This document shows, one piece after another, positions 1-10,318 of a DNA stretch of 64,000 bases. The position numbers were made by a program, and so were the translations under genes. The stretch covers positions 3,020,474 through 3,084,473 of the forward strand of contig CM030936.1 in NCBI GenBank assembly GCA_018136815.1. The letters are read 5' to 3'. The notes below the pieces were generated by a model. That model was given only the letters and a program-made list of their open reading frames with translations, was not told the DNA's origin and searched no databases. The DNA comes from Isochrysis galbana. Taxonomy: Eukaryota; Haptophyta; Isochrysidales; Isochrysidaceae. Each line of letters begins with the position of its first letter. Positions within the stretch are counted from its first letter, which is position 1.

Positions 1-1020
1 CATGGGTCTTGAGGTCGGTGCTGCGTGAAAGCTTGTAACTGGACTCCCGTGGTGTATGAACGAATCGTCGTTTGAGAGAAGACCGAGCCCGTGCCGGCTT
101 TTCCATCTCGGCGGCCGGAGGGCAATCTCTCCCCGTATGCTGTGGACTTCTAAAGCTTTGGACTCCTCATGCAAACATCACTTATCCATATGCGCCAAAT
201 GCTTTCCGGATGAATCCGACCGATGCTATTCGCAGCGCCTAGAAAATGCCATCACGCTACGCCTGCGCACTCGATTCTTCACCGCGTTCGGCTCCTCATC
301 TTCGATTTTCTTGTGGGATGCAGCCACTCACTCCTACAAGTCTACGTTGACAAGACCGTCCAGCCGGAGCTCATTGTGTCCAACGATGTCCGGGAATGGT
401 CGTATCCGGGGATGGTCCGGTACTAGAACCCCCTGATGATGACACACGCTACGTTGGCTGTCGCCATCGTGTCTTTCTTATCGCATGCGCGACTCATTCG
501 GCTGTGTATACGAGTCAAGCCGCAACGCCTGCCAATCGCGATCTAAGTGTCGAATCGCGATGTGAATGTCCAGTCGCGATGTGAATGTGACGGACATCGC
601 AATCATTGGTGGACGACAATGTCGGACGACCGGGCAGAGCGTTCTCGTCTCCTCCTCCGCTATCTCTTGTCATAACCTTTCGACGATAACTGTGTTTGTG
701 GAAATGTGTCGTGACGTGTCTCCTTGTACCACTATTGCCCTTAGGCAAGCTGTGTCCTAGGGGTGCCGTGTGTTGTGGACCTCCACTTTTGTTCCTCCGA
801 TGCCCATATCTCCCTCAACAATATTTGCACTATTTATTTACATCAACATTGTTCGCTTCTTATTTGCATATATCCTGTCTCAACTGGATGTTGCCAACAC
901 TGCAAATTAGGTCGCGTTCCGCCGAATATGGGACAGACTCGGTGCGTGAGGCCCATCGAATGTCGAATGCCCATTGTTTAAGCTTTAAAACCATTGAGTT
1001 TAATGTTATACTTGACGGAT
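1..1020. other. No gene recognised; short 19-bp tandem repeat inside
   Basis: Several short overlapping open frames occur, but none has a recognisable domain and none is clearly favoured. The one visible structure is a three-unit tandem repeat with 19-bp period around 536-592; each unit starts TCGCGAT and continues (C/G)TAAGTGT or GTGAATGT. The block ends at a target-site duplication that marks the LINE fragment starting at 1043. Confidence 0.4.
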
Positions 1021-1024
1021 CAGC

Positions 1025-1639
1025 TCACCCTCTAGTGACCTGAAATCACACCTTCCACCACGTACCGGTTATCGAAAGAGTCCTAAGCAGGTTCACGGCC
1101 CTCGTCAGAGGTCGGGAACCTCCGGACAACTTCTTAACCGCACGCACGCGCAAGGCCTCCCTGGGAAGGAAGCCGAAAATCAAATCTCCACACGACCTCA
1201 GCGCCCCTGTCTTCTTAACGAACAACAAAGGCGCCCTAGTCATGAGCACGAATCTGTCTCTGGTAGCGGAAGCCCTCAACATAGCAGAGCGCCTAGCCTA
1301 ACCGAGTGACCCCGCGCCGCGAGCCGCCCATCGTCCTAGAGTAGGCCCTAGACACACTGACCTCAGCTGCCTGACACCCAGCACAAGGAGCTAACACACA
1401 ATAGCCGGTAGCCCGATGGCATAGGAGGAAGGCGCGAAACAGGCCATCGCGAATCGGCACACACCGTCTGTCACTGGAGACCCACGACACCCAGCCCCTA
1501 GGTAGAGCACGAGGGGACGAGCCGCAAGGCAGGTGTAGGGGGAGTGAAAGGAAACGGGCGAGGCTGCGAAGTTACCGTGCAAAGTCGCGCGCGCGGCGAG
1601 ATTATTAAGAAGTTTTTTTTTTCACCCTCTAGTGACCTG
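1025..1639 (+). mobile_element. 5'-truncated LINE (family B) with 18-bp target-site duplication
   Basis: The insert 1043-1621 is flanked by perfect 18-bp copies of TCACCCTCTAGTGACCTG (1025-1042 and 1622-1639). Its left part codes for the C-terminus of a LINE ORF2: the frame from 1044 to the stop at 1299-1301 reads ...VIERVLSRFTALVRG... and ends ALNIAERLA. The same C-terminus, ending ALDLAERLA, occurs at 51449-51664, which supports coding on this strand. A 3' untranslated region of about 320 bp follows (GC-rich, containing GCGCGGCGAGATTATTAAG), and the copy ends in a run of T rather than A. The 5' truncation, simple tail and long duplication are the marks of target-primed reverse transcription. 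Confidence 0.85.
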
Positions 1640-1926
1640 TAACGAAACGGTTTCTCGAGCGTTTCCGCGCGTTTCCGTCGGATGTTTCCGCCTTGCTGTG
1701 GATGCGACAGAGGCCAGCCAGCCGGAGCCATCGAGAGGTCGAGCATAAGGCTGAGCTCGCGAGCTCGCCGAGAAACAGCGCAGACTGGACGCGGCGAATA
1801 AGGCAAGTCGGACGCGCTGCTTGCTGCTTGCGAAGGTAGCCGCGAAAGCAGCTGTGCGTGGCACCGCCGCTCGAGTGCGCGGCGAGGAGGATGCAGCGGC
1901 ACAGGTCTGCCAGAAGCGCCTGGAGC

Positions 1927-2450
1927 GGGGGGATTTGCAACTTTGCAACCCCCCCGATGGAGTGTGGTGAGAAATGGGCCCCGTTTGCGTTAGCAAACGG
2001 GCGGAGAGGGGCGGCTGGCGACAGGAGGGAGAAAAGGAGGGAGTGGCTCAAGTCAACGAGAGTAGCCCCCGGTGGCGGTGGCGCGGTGGCGCAGGTTACT
2101 TAGATGGCAGTCATTGCTATTCTTCGAGGACCGCTCCTCCGCGGCGCGAGGTGTTAAGGGCCGTTCTTCTTTTCTAACGAGAGGACCCCACCCCCCTGGT
2201 GCGTTTCCCTGGTGAGTCGCCCGATGTCCGATGTAGGTCGGTTCGCCTCACTGGGGTTTCCTTGATGTGGGGAGTTATAAGCTGGGAGGCGGGGGTTTGC
2301 GAGGGGGGAGTTTTGAAAGGGTGCATAGGTGTATGTGTCTGTGGCATCAGCACGCGTCAAGGTGTACGGGCAAGTGCGCTAACGGGTGTTTTGACAGTAC
2401 CGGGCTATTGGGAGTAGTGGTACTAACGCTCAGATGTTTTATTATTATTG
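1927..2450 (+). mobile_element. 3' fragment of a LINE (family A) with (TTA)n tail
   Basis: This non-coding stretch contains CCCGTTTGCGTTAGC and ends in GTGGTACTAACGCTCAGATG followed by TTTTATTATTATT. The same sequence forms the 3' end of the long LINE at 59911-63032 (reverse strand) and of the short insertion at 54532-55464 (reverse strand), so the strand and the ATT-type tail are known. Nothing in 1640-1926 matches those copies. Confidence 0.75.
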
Positions 2451-2611
2451 GCTAGAGCATGAGGGCTGAGGCGCCACAACGCACTCATAGAGCACACTCA
2501 CGCGCTCTTTCCTTGCCAACCACTTTGCATGGAGCGTTCATGGCATGGATATGCGCTGATATTTCCGAAAGGTCAATGTTTCCGAACTGCTCTCTTGATT
2601 TGAGGCGCCAT

Positions 2612-5119
2612 CTAGCTGCCCGGTGCAGCACCACAGGCGTCATTGAGCCGTGCAATCAAATAGGCGTGTTTCGCTTCCCTTCTCTCTGCTGCTCCTTGCA
2701 TCATGTGCAACGCATCCCATTCCCAATATGCTATCGAAACGAGTGGCCAGTGCAGTCTAACTAGCTGTCGTCGCTTGAACAGCGTCGCACCTTTCGGTCG
2801 TCGACCATAGAAATGCCAGGGCCCGTCAACCTCGAGGGCAACGCGCTTGCCTTGCCACTCGACCACCAAATCAATCATGAAGCCTTCCCTAAGCCGCACC
2901 TCCTCCTCTACTCGTAGACCAAGATCTGCCAAGGCTGCGCGGACTTCGCTTTGGGTACGTGAGGGAGTGGGGTCTGTGGCACGAAAGGCAGCATGGCAAA
3001 GCTCCAAGAGCCCCTTCGTAGGTAGTCCTTCACAGCACCCTTTTTCTCCCACATACCATAACTTCCACTGGTAGAGTTGCGACAAGTCCTCTACGGAGAA
3101 ATCGTATGCAAGCTCTTCACAACGACGAGCAAAGCGCTCATCAAAGAGCGGTGATGCTACGGGAAGCACGTCAGCTATGCAAAATGCGTAAGCGACATTG
3201 CTGAGGGAATACGAGTCAAGAGCCGGAAGTCGGCGTGAAGTCTCTGCCGCGATCTCCTCCAGAAAGGCAGGCGAGGCGCGAGTGGTCATCGCCAGAGCCC
3301 AAGTGAGATCTGCAAGGTTGTGGTCGCTTAGGGAACATAGGGTCGACGGCGAAACCACTGCGTCTCCGATTGCTTCCAGCAATGCCGGGGCGTCGTGTTG
3401 GCTGCCGGCAAATGCACGAGCAGTCAATGCTAGTGAGTTTGGGTCAAACTCCATCAATCGGTGTCTCGCCCTCGAACTTATTGCGAGAGCAAGGTCACGC
3501 CAACAACGCTCTGACTTGACGAATACGGATGCTGCGCGTGAAAGCTCCGCTGCACTCAGGCCCTCAATACGGCGCATCACCTCAGCAGTGATAGCATCAA
3601 AGAGCGATGGGCGGTCGTAGTCTACGTGCAAGAACGACCACGCTATTTGTACAAGGTCGTTGTGGCTGAAGTTTTGCACATGCAGCTCGGCCTCGGCCCC
3701 GAAAGCATCGAAAAGAGACTTGGCTGGATGTCGAAGAGCGGCATATGATTGACACATAGATGCGATGTTGCGAGTGCTGAAAGCAGAAGTGTCGCTCGCA
3801 GCCACCACAGCCATCGCATCCAGTAGCTCAGGCGAATAGTGGGCAGAAACGGCAAAAGCCGATGCCAACATTGCAATTTCTTGAGCATTGAATTCGTTTA
3901 GCCGGAGCGTGGACTCCTTGGCAACTGCTTCGAAGAACGTTGCGTCGGGAGGTCCCGCCTGTGCAATGGCCCAGGCGACTTTGGCCAGTCCTGCTGAGGC
4001 AAAGCTGTCCAAATGTGGCGTGCACACTCTTCGTACAGCATGAAACAAGTCTGGCGCCGGATGCTTCATGGCTGCAAAGGCCCACACAAGCATCGAGAGT
4101 GCCTGGGGATCAAACTGGTCAATCTTCGATGATGCATGATGCGCTATCCGGTCGAACAAGACGGGAGCCTTCTGCCTGGCTCGGCAGAATGCCCATGCGC
4201 ACATGCTGAGTTCTATTGGCTTTAACTCGTGGCACTTTGGTGCCACCGTGATCGCTGCCGCTTGGAACAGAGCTGGAGATTCGTGCTTTGCCTTCGCGAA
4301 AGCCCACACCATATTGGCCAGGTCCCGGGGCTTTGCTATCTCCCCACTTACGAGTGTCTCTGACGCAATCGCATCAAACAGTGCACGGGCTTCATGGTGT
4401 GCGTTAGCAAACGCCCATGCAATATTGGCCAAGTCCTGCGCATTTAGAGCATTCACGCGTGCAGCTGATTCATGGGCAATACCATGAAACAATTCTGGTG
4501 CATGATGCCCTACAGTTGAAAACGACCACGCCATCATGGCTAGATCGACAGGTTGAAACGATCCCAGTTGCGGTATGGACGCGACAGCGATTTCCTCAAA
4601 AAGTTCGGGTGCTTCCTTTCTAGACTTTGCGAAAGCCCAAGCTATGGTTGCGAGATTTCGTGGCGTCATTTCTTTACAAAACCCTTGTACCGCTGTCTGG
4701 ACGGCTTGCCAGAGCCTCTGGTCGCATCCCCAGCGTTCCAGCTTGACCATTGCTTGGACAATCCCGCGAAGACGAGCAGCACGGAGACGCGGGAGGACTG
4801 CCCCTGTGTTCTGCTGTAGCGCTCGGAAGACAGCTCTAGTCTCAGCAGTTGGTGGCCGCTGAGTACTGCCTGCCACTTGCGCGAGCCTCTGCCAGCATGT
4901 GGCTAGGTTGACATCGTTGAAATGAGGCCCATACTCCTGATAGATTCGGATCACGTCTTTGACGTGAGCAGCGCCACTCAGCTGCTCCTGGATTCGCAGC
5001 CCAAGCTGTGAAGCCCGCCGAGCCGACTTAGTAGCTGATGCGAAGCAGGCAGAGGGCCGGCCACTCAACTGGGGAGCGAGCCGGCGAAGTAAGAGGCGAG
5101 CAAATGGACGGGCTGCCAT
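2612..5119 (-). CDS. RAP-domain protein with helical repeats (organelle RNA metabolism)
   Basis: An intronless 835-residue reading frame. The N-terminus (MAARPFARLLLRRLAP...) is basic and hydrophobic without acidic residues, as in mitochondrial or plastid transit peptides. Residues ~130-690 hold about 15 degenerate repeats of 37-38 residues with the pattern (L)A(N/M)(I/M)AWAFA...APELF..I.....L..., related to the octotricopeptide-like repeats of algal and apicomplexan RNA-binding proteins. Residues ~745-805 form a RAP domain, with hallmarks IDLVVEWQGKRVALEVDGP and HFYGRRP, a PD-(D/E)XK nuclease-like fold. Known family members act on organellar transcripts (stability, processing, splicing or translation); the RNA target cannot be read from sequence. 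No neighbour shares the pathway. Family assignment is firm; organelle choice is not. Confidence 0.9.
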   Translation of the reverse strand: MAARPFARLLLRRLAPQLSGRPSACFASATKSARRASQLGLRIQEQLSGAAHVKDVIRIYQEYGPHFNDVNLATCWQRLAQVAGSTQRPPTAETRAVFRALQQNTGAVLPRLRAARLRGIVQAMVKLERWGCDQRLWQAVQTAVQGFCKEMTPRNLATIAWAFAKSRKEAPELFEEIAVASIPQLGSFQPVDLAMMAWSFSTVGHHAPELFHGIAHESAARVNALNAQDLANIAWAFANAHHEARALFDAIASETLVSGEIAKPRDLANMVWAFAKAKHESPALFQAAAITVAPKCHELKPIELSMCAWAFCRARQKAPVLFDRIAHHASSKIDQFDPQALSMLVWAFAAMKHPAPDLFHAVRRVCTPHLDSFASAGLAKVAWAIAQAGPPDATFFEAVAKESTLRLNEFNAQEIAMLASAFAVSAHYSPELLDAMAVVAASDTSAFSTRNIASMCQSYAALRHPAKSLFDAFGAEAELHVQNFSHNDLVQIAWSFLHVDYDRPSLFDAITAEVMRRIEGLSAAELSRAASVFVKSERCWRDLALAISSRARHRLMEFDPNSLALTARAFAGSQHDAPALLEAIGDAVVSPSTLCSLSDHNLADLTWALAMTTRASPAFLEEIAAETSRRLPALDSYSLSNVAYAFCIADVLPVASPLFDERFARRCEELAYDFSVEDLSQLYQWKLWYVGEKGCCEGLPTKGLLELCHAAFRATDPTPSRTQSEVRAALADLGLRVEEEVRLREGFMIDLVVEWQGKRVALEVDGPWHFYGRRPKGATLFKRRQLVRLHWPLVSIAYWEWDALHMMQGAAERREAKHAYLIARLNDACGAAPGS

Positions 5120-5329
5120 ATGGGGGATTGTACTATGAGAACGCCGCAGGATGGGAGGAGGTGGAGAGGAGGGCCCCCAAGTCGTCGGAAGGTGCCGACG
5201 AACGATGCTATGTGATGTGGCGCTTTCGTGGGCTGTGGGATGACCCTATGTACTAGGTAGGTGGTAAAAAATGTCGAACGCGAACTCACCTCAAACTTTT
5301 TGACCGTTTGAACCAAGAAGCAAGTCAAC

Positions 5330-6560
5330 TAATTGAAACCTCTCAACCTTAAAAAACGAACGTAGATAACTACCAACTATTCCCTTGATCCCCAAAGGAA
5401 ACACAGTCAAAATCCCTGAAAATATTCCTCGCGCCGCGTAAACGTAGCCCGGTCACTCATCACTAGGGGGTAGGGGGGTGCGGAGGGCACCATCGGTAAT
5501 GGTAATGGGCAAACGACAAACGAGGACCTAAATAAGGTCCCTATGGGTTTTGGTATGAGAGATCAGCAAAATAAATCCGGGGTCCTCAGGCAAAATCTTC
5601 GAAAAATACTCAATTTCAGGCCTCCGATGGCCGCGCGGAAACATATTTCGGGCCCCCTCCGGTGTAATTTCATCGCGGATAAAGGTACCTCGCTTTTAAG
5701 GACGAGTCCTTAAAGTAAGGACAAACTTCGCTAGGTGAGAGCGCGAGCACAAAGTGCTTGTTTTGCCTAAACCTTGGCTTGTTGGTTACCTCATGTATAT
5801 CCTCTTTTAATGTTCCCAGGGCACTAAGGCACCATTCCCTCAGCAATACCAAGTTTTGTGACATACTTCACGGGGCGTCGGGTCAAATCACAGAATCACA
5901 GTTTGTCCTTGAAATGAAAGAGGTGGCTGATACCCTCATTGGAAAGCTCTTCCACCCATGGTTCCCAGAAGATGAAATGTTGCTTTGATTGCTTTCTTTG
6001 AGACCTTAAGTGACGACGAAGCGTGATTTTGCCATCCAACGGCCCAATTTGTCAACATACGGCTCAAAAGGGCTAAAAAAAAACTCCTCCCGCGTGAGCG
6101 AATGTTCCGAGTGCAGCACCGCATGCTGAATGTGGCAGCAAAAGTGAACGAAGACAAGCTCTGCAGAGTTGGTCATGGGGAGAGCTTTGGTTGAATGGGA
6201 GGTAATGATGATTTGCTTCAGGGGGTGGGATGTCTCAAAAGCTCACTCTAAGGCACATCAATCAAAGGCATTGATTGAAGGCCAGAGTCCTTAGATTTCA
6301 TGGATTTTTAAGGACACCGTCCTTAGTTTAAGGACAGAACTTTCTAACCGTCATCGACTGCGTTCACGGGCGCCTCTCGCAGCGCTTTACGAAGCCATGG
6401 TCATCACCAGCAAACACGGTCGATACAGCTTGGTTCTGTACACATACACATGTACGCATCGCAATACAATACTTCTATGATTTCATGGACTTGAAGGTGT
6501 ACGTAATTATCACAAAAAACTATAAAGACGAAAGACGCTCAACGCTCAACGCTAAAATCG
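5330..6560. repeat. Intergenic region with two copies of a TTAAGGAC palindromic motif
   Basis: No convincing gene is seen. Two ~38-bp direct copies occur at 5694-5731 and 6304-6342. Each contains TTTTAAGGAC, a 3-base spacer and GTCCTTA, followed by (G/T)TAAGGACA and AACTT. Each copy is therefore also a short inverted repeat. They bracket about 570 bp with no domain-bearing frame. This may be a small non-autonomous element or a remnant of terminal repeats. Confidence 0.45.
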
Positions 6561-6575
6561 CCAAGGGATAGAGAG

Positions 6576-6929
6576 CCCAACTTCGACCCTCGACCGGCGG
6601 CGCCACGAGGCCATTCTTGTGCCCGCTCACCAAGTGGACGCCGCATAAAGCATCATATCGCGGCATGCCGCCCTCACAGCCACACCAATCGCGCCCGCCG
6701 CCCCCATACACCGCGTCAAAATCGGGAAATCAGGCCCCTTATTTGCGGCCCCGGTGATGACAACGTCACGCCCCCAAGACGCCCCATGAGCACCCAACTT
6801 CGACCCGCGACCGGCAGCGCCAGGAGGCCGTTCTTGTGCCCGTTCACCAAGTGGACGCCGCATAACGCACCATATCGCGGCATGCCGCCCTGCACACATC
6901 ACACACAGCCACGCCAATCGCGCCCGCCG
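6576..6929. repeat. Diverged tandem duplication, unit about 125-137 bp
   Basis: Copy 1 is at 6576-6700 and copy 2 at 6793-6929. They share CCCAACTTCGACC, GCCATTCTTGTGCCCG (GCCGTTC in copy 2), CACCAAGTGGACGCCGCATA and CATATCGCGGCATGCCGCCCT, and both end in ATCGCGCCCGCCG. Copy 2 has an extra CA-rich stretch of about 12 bp. No protein signal was recognised. Confidence 0.8.
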
Positions 6930-6999
6930 CGTGGCGACATCGTTGCGACATCGATCGGCCTCTTCGCGCAACGAGGGTCTTACGAGAAATCAGAGTCAG

Positions 7000-7430
7000 C
7001 GTGAAAGTCAGAAGAGCGCAGAGGGCGCATCGAGCAGAGAGACGAGAGTGCGATCCGATAGCGATAGGCGAGCGAGGGGAGTGCGGCCAAGGGCGCGACT
7101 CTCGGAAACTCCGGGGTAAGAGGTAGAGAGAAAACACGAGAAACACACGGAGGGGGGCGCAAGGAAAGAAAGGGGGCACACACATGAGAAAACAGGGGAG
7201 GGGGATCGAGAGGCGAGAGGGATCACCCCTAACCTAACACACGGGGCGAAGGAGATCGAGATCGGAGGATCCCGACGGAACAGAGAGGGTGCACGCCCGA
7301 AGGGGGGAAGTAAAACACACGAAGGGAAAAAGAGCCCCGGGGAGAGAGGCTCCCTTGGGAGAACACTAAGTGCGGTTCTCCCCCTACCCACAACAGTGGA
7401 GGTAGAAAGGTAATCAGTGCCGAGTCCAAT
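7000..7430 (-). mobile_element. Retroelement leader / 5' fragment (family D)
   Basis: Read on the reverse strand this block matches the forward block 36560-36930 over several stretches: GGGGGAGA(A/G)CCGC, CAAGGGAGCCTCTCTCCC, a purine-poor stretch with TCGGGATCC(T/C)CCGATC, CGTGTGTTAGGT(T/C)(A/G)GGG and GAGTT(T/C)CCGAGAGTCGC. A weaker match continues near 46720-46990. No intact reading frame is present. It is either a leader or an LTR of one element family; which of the two is not resolved. Confidence 0.6.
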
Positions 7431-7999
7431 GTAGGTGTTATCCCTGGCCCTGAATCTTAAGATATTGAATTGAACACCTTGGTGGGTGCATTTGTCACCA
7501 CAGCAGGCGCCAAGGCTATACTCGAGCGAAGCTGTGGCGGTATCTAGAATGTGCCCATGGCTATAGCCGGGGACATCCTGACGTTGATGCGTTCACGCGC
7601 AAGATAAATCTATGACAAGCAAGCTTGAGGTAGAACGCGCATACTGCCTGTACGGTGGATTCATTCCATCGGAAGGATACACCAAAAAATGCGAATGGCA
7701 TGTACAACATGACCTCTTCCGCCCAGATCCGCTCATGGTCCGTAGGATTTTCCGACGGCTCGAGGTCCCTCGTTTGCCCCGCTCGCCCGCACATGCACGC
7801 GAGGATCTGGGCAAAGTGCAAGCACTACTCTTGGTTCTTGCACTGTGAGCATGAAAACAGCACAATCCCCAGCTTCAAGTACGCCGTGGGAGGGTGAGGG
7901 ATGCTACAGATGAAACGGACCTCACTCGGCGCGTCGCCCGTAGGAGAGTTGCAGCCTATAATTCAAACACCGCGGAGCATGTCACAATTCAAGCATTAA
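7431..7999. other. No gene recognised
   Basis: Short frames of 60-90 residues are open on both strands (for example 7655-7897 forward and 7593-7865 reverse), but none shows a known domain. The block is the downstream flank of the diacylglycerol kinase gene and may hold its 3' untranslated region. Confidence 0.35.
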
Positions 8000-9814
8000 T
8001 CAAGCACGGGCCATCTTCTCGAGAAGCGCAAGGCGAGTCGGCTCGTCAATCGTACCATCCGCGAGAGCAAGTTCCATTGCGCCAGCCGCTGTGTCACCAT
8101 CCTCGGCGGCAAAGCCGCCCCGGGGCGCGCGCAACATGAAGGAGCTCCCCACACGGGAGAGGCGGAAGCTGAAAGGTTCAAGCACCGCCAGTCCCTCTTT
8201 GGACTCGACCGAGAACGGCTCGCCATCGACCTGGAATGGAACCCCATTGCCGCTCACCTCCACCGAAATGTTGCTGCCTTGGGCTACACGAATGGCGTTG
8301 GAGAAGCCTCCCAGAGTCAGCGCGAGATGTAGTACGTTCGCGACGGCGACAATCTCAAGCTTACCGTCGTCGCTTGCTGGTGTGGACGCGTCAGTCTGAA
8401 GTTCGTTGCGCGAGGGTAGGGGCGCGCCGTTGGTGAGGTCCCAGAGATCGGAGCCGCCGCCATACGACGGAGTATTGCAAATCATGAAGCCTTGGCATCG
8501 TGGTGGCAGCATTACAACCTGCCCGTCGCAAATAATTTTCGTACGCTTCGGCAGGTCGCGGTGTGAGTGCAGCAGCAGCTCTGGAGAGCCGAGTATGATG
8601 TACCACAGCTTGGCCAGCAGGCGAAAAGAGAAGAGGGCAGGTATGGCGGCCTTCATGCGTGCCCACCGCAAGGAAGCTCGAGCATCAACACCCACGGACA
8701 AGTAGTTGTTCAGCAGCATGCTCGACTTGCCATCGGGCAGCGAGCCCGTGATGGACCATCTATCGATCAGGGCAACGCTTGAATATCCAAGCGCATTCAA
8801 TCGCGTGCGCAGGGAAGAGGGTCGGAAGAACTTGCCCCACCCAAGCACACGGGCCAAATCGTTTCCAGTGCCCAAGGGAAGGATGGCTACCATCGGCTTG
8901 TATGCGTCCTGCAACTTCTCAATCTCTCCCAACACCCATGCCGCGGTACCATCGCCGCCACATACTAGCACGCGATACTGCCGGTGGGTAGCAGCAAATG
9001 ACTTCAGGGCTTCGAGCGGTGTAGTCGTTTCTAGATTCGCCACACCCAACGCTGGCTCACCTGTAGCGTCACGTCGTGCAGATTCTTCCGCAAGCTGCGA
9101 TCCCAGTGCAGTGCCCATCTTGGCGCCAGCACTGAGATTTATCAATGTAAGCGTGGGCAACTGAACACCACGTGAAGACGAGTGCGACACGGCGAAGAGG
9201 CGGTCTTTGTTCGCGGCTTTCAAGCCAAATCCTACCGATCCGATTGCCAGGAGTGCGTGCCAGAACCTGAGCTTGCGCAAGATGGCCAGCATGAGGCCAG
9301 AGCTTTGAAAAGGGAGCAACATGCCACACGTCTCAGAGGAGCTCGTGGCCACGAGCCCGCGAATGCCTGCGTGAAGCAGAGCAGCCACGCCTGCAAAAGA
9401 AACCGCCCCGGAGAGAGACAGCGCCACCCCTACTTCCTCTGTGCTGCGGTGTAGCATGACTCCGAGCGCGAGGCACACCGACGACAGCGCGGCCATCGCG
9501 CCAGCGAGGGGCAAGCTCGCGGCGCTGAGCGCGTAACACAAGATGGTGCCAGCGCCCACTGCCCAAGCGAAAGCATGCGCTCCCCAGAACTCTGCGAGCG
9601 TGGTGGGCAGCAGTGACATGGAAGGCTGCAGCGTGCGCCTGCGGTCGAGATGTGGCCGCAGAGGGCGCTGTGGGGCGAGGCCATGAGCGCGGGCGGAAGC
9701 GAGGTGTGGTGCAGCCGTACGCACACGGAAGGGGGCACCGAGCAGTGCGTCTGCTTCGCCGAGCAGCGCGCACAGCGCGAGCGCCGTCACGAGCGACGGC
9801 GACGCGGCCCGCAT
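8000..9814 (-). CDS. Diacylglycerol kinase catalytic-domain protein, membrane-associated
   Basis: A 604-residue frame. It starts with a signal-peptide-like hydrophobic stretch (residues ~5-24, ending near ADA). Residues ~75-165 contain two to three further hydrophobic segments. The DAGK catalytic domain begins near residue 220. It carries the glycine-rich CGGDGT motif at 285-290 and PLGTGNDLAR at 313-322, which form the nucleotide site. The accessory domain follows: LLNNYLSVGVDA, FSFRLLAKLWYIILGSPELL, and the late CDG and PSYGGG motifs. These enzymes phosphorylate diacylglycerol to phosphatidic acid. No C1 zinc fingers or EF hands are visible, unlike the animal conventional isoforms, so membrane contact probably comes from the N-terminal segments. 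It is divergent from DNAL1, with about 500 bp between the starts. Substrate could also be another lipid alcohol. Confidence 0.9.
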   Translation of the reverse strand: MRAASPSLVTALALCALLGEADALLGAPFRVRTAAPHLASARAHGLAPQRPLRPHLDRRRTLQPSMSLLPTTLAEFWGAHAFAWAVGAGTILCYALSAASLPLAGAMAALSSVCLALGVMLHRSTEEVGVALSLSGAVSFAGVAALLHAGIRGLVATSSSETCGMLLPFQSSGLMLAILRKLRFWHALLAIGSVGFGLKAANKDRLFAVSHSSSRGVQLPTLTLINLSAGAKMGTALGSQLAEESARRDATGEPALGVANLETTTPLEALKSFAATHRQYRVLVCGGDGTAAWVLGEIEKLQDAYKPMVAILPLGTGNDLARVLGWGKFFRPSSLRTRLNALGYSSVALIDRWSITGSLPDGKSSMLLNNYLSVGVDARASLRWARMKAAIPALFSFRLLAKLWYIILGSPELLLHSHRDLPKRTKIICDGQVVMLPPRCQGFMICNTPSYGGGSDLWDLTNGAPLPSRNELQTDASTPASDDGKLEIVAVANVLHLALTLGGFSNAIRVAQGSNISVEVSGNGVPFQVDGEPFSVESKEGLAVLEPFSFRLSRVGSSFMLRAPRGGFAAEDGDTAAGAMELALADGTIDEPTRLALLEKMARA

Positions 9815-10318
9815 CGCCGCGAATGGAGGGGGAAGGGGGACGGGGGGGGGAAGGACGCGGGAGCGCTTCTGATCTCTCGATCTCTCTCGCTCCCATCTTC
9901 TCTACTTTAGAGGAGTAGAGAGCCCTATCTCAGGGAATGGCTCAACTTGCTTCTTCCCCCCGGCTCTCTCTCCTCTCTCTCTTCTTCTCTCCTTCTTCTC
10001 TTCTTCCCCTTCTTCTGCTCGCATCGCCCAGTCTGCCGCCTTGGCTCGAATTTCAACCACAGAGATACCGTGAGGGGGGGGGCGAGCCAGCGGGCTAGAG
10101 CGCCGAGCTGCTCTCTTCTCCAACGCCGATGATACCGGCGGGGAGGGCGAGGCGCCGGCGCCCCCCTCTCCCTCCCCCTCGGCTTGCAACAGCCACACTG
10201 GGCGCAGCGCGCAGGCTCTCTCTACCTCTACCTCCATCTTACCCTCCCCCTCTCCCTCTCTCCCTCTCTATCTGTCAGTCTCTGTGACCGCGATCGGGCG
10301 TGTGCACGCGTGTAGTAG
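9815..10318. promoter_or_regulatory. Shared upstream region of divergent DGK and DNAL1 genes
   Basis: Only 504 bp separate the two start codons. The block is dominated by CT tracts (about 9955-10020 and 10205-10275) and a G-rich run near 10073-10081. No clear TATA box is visible. A bidirectional promoter is inferred from the geometry alone. Confidence 0.4.
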
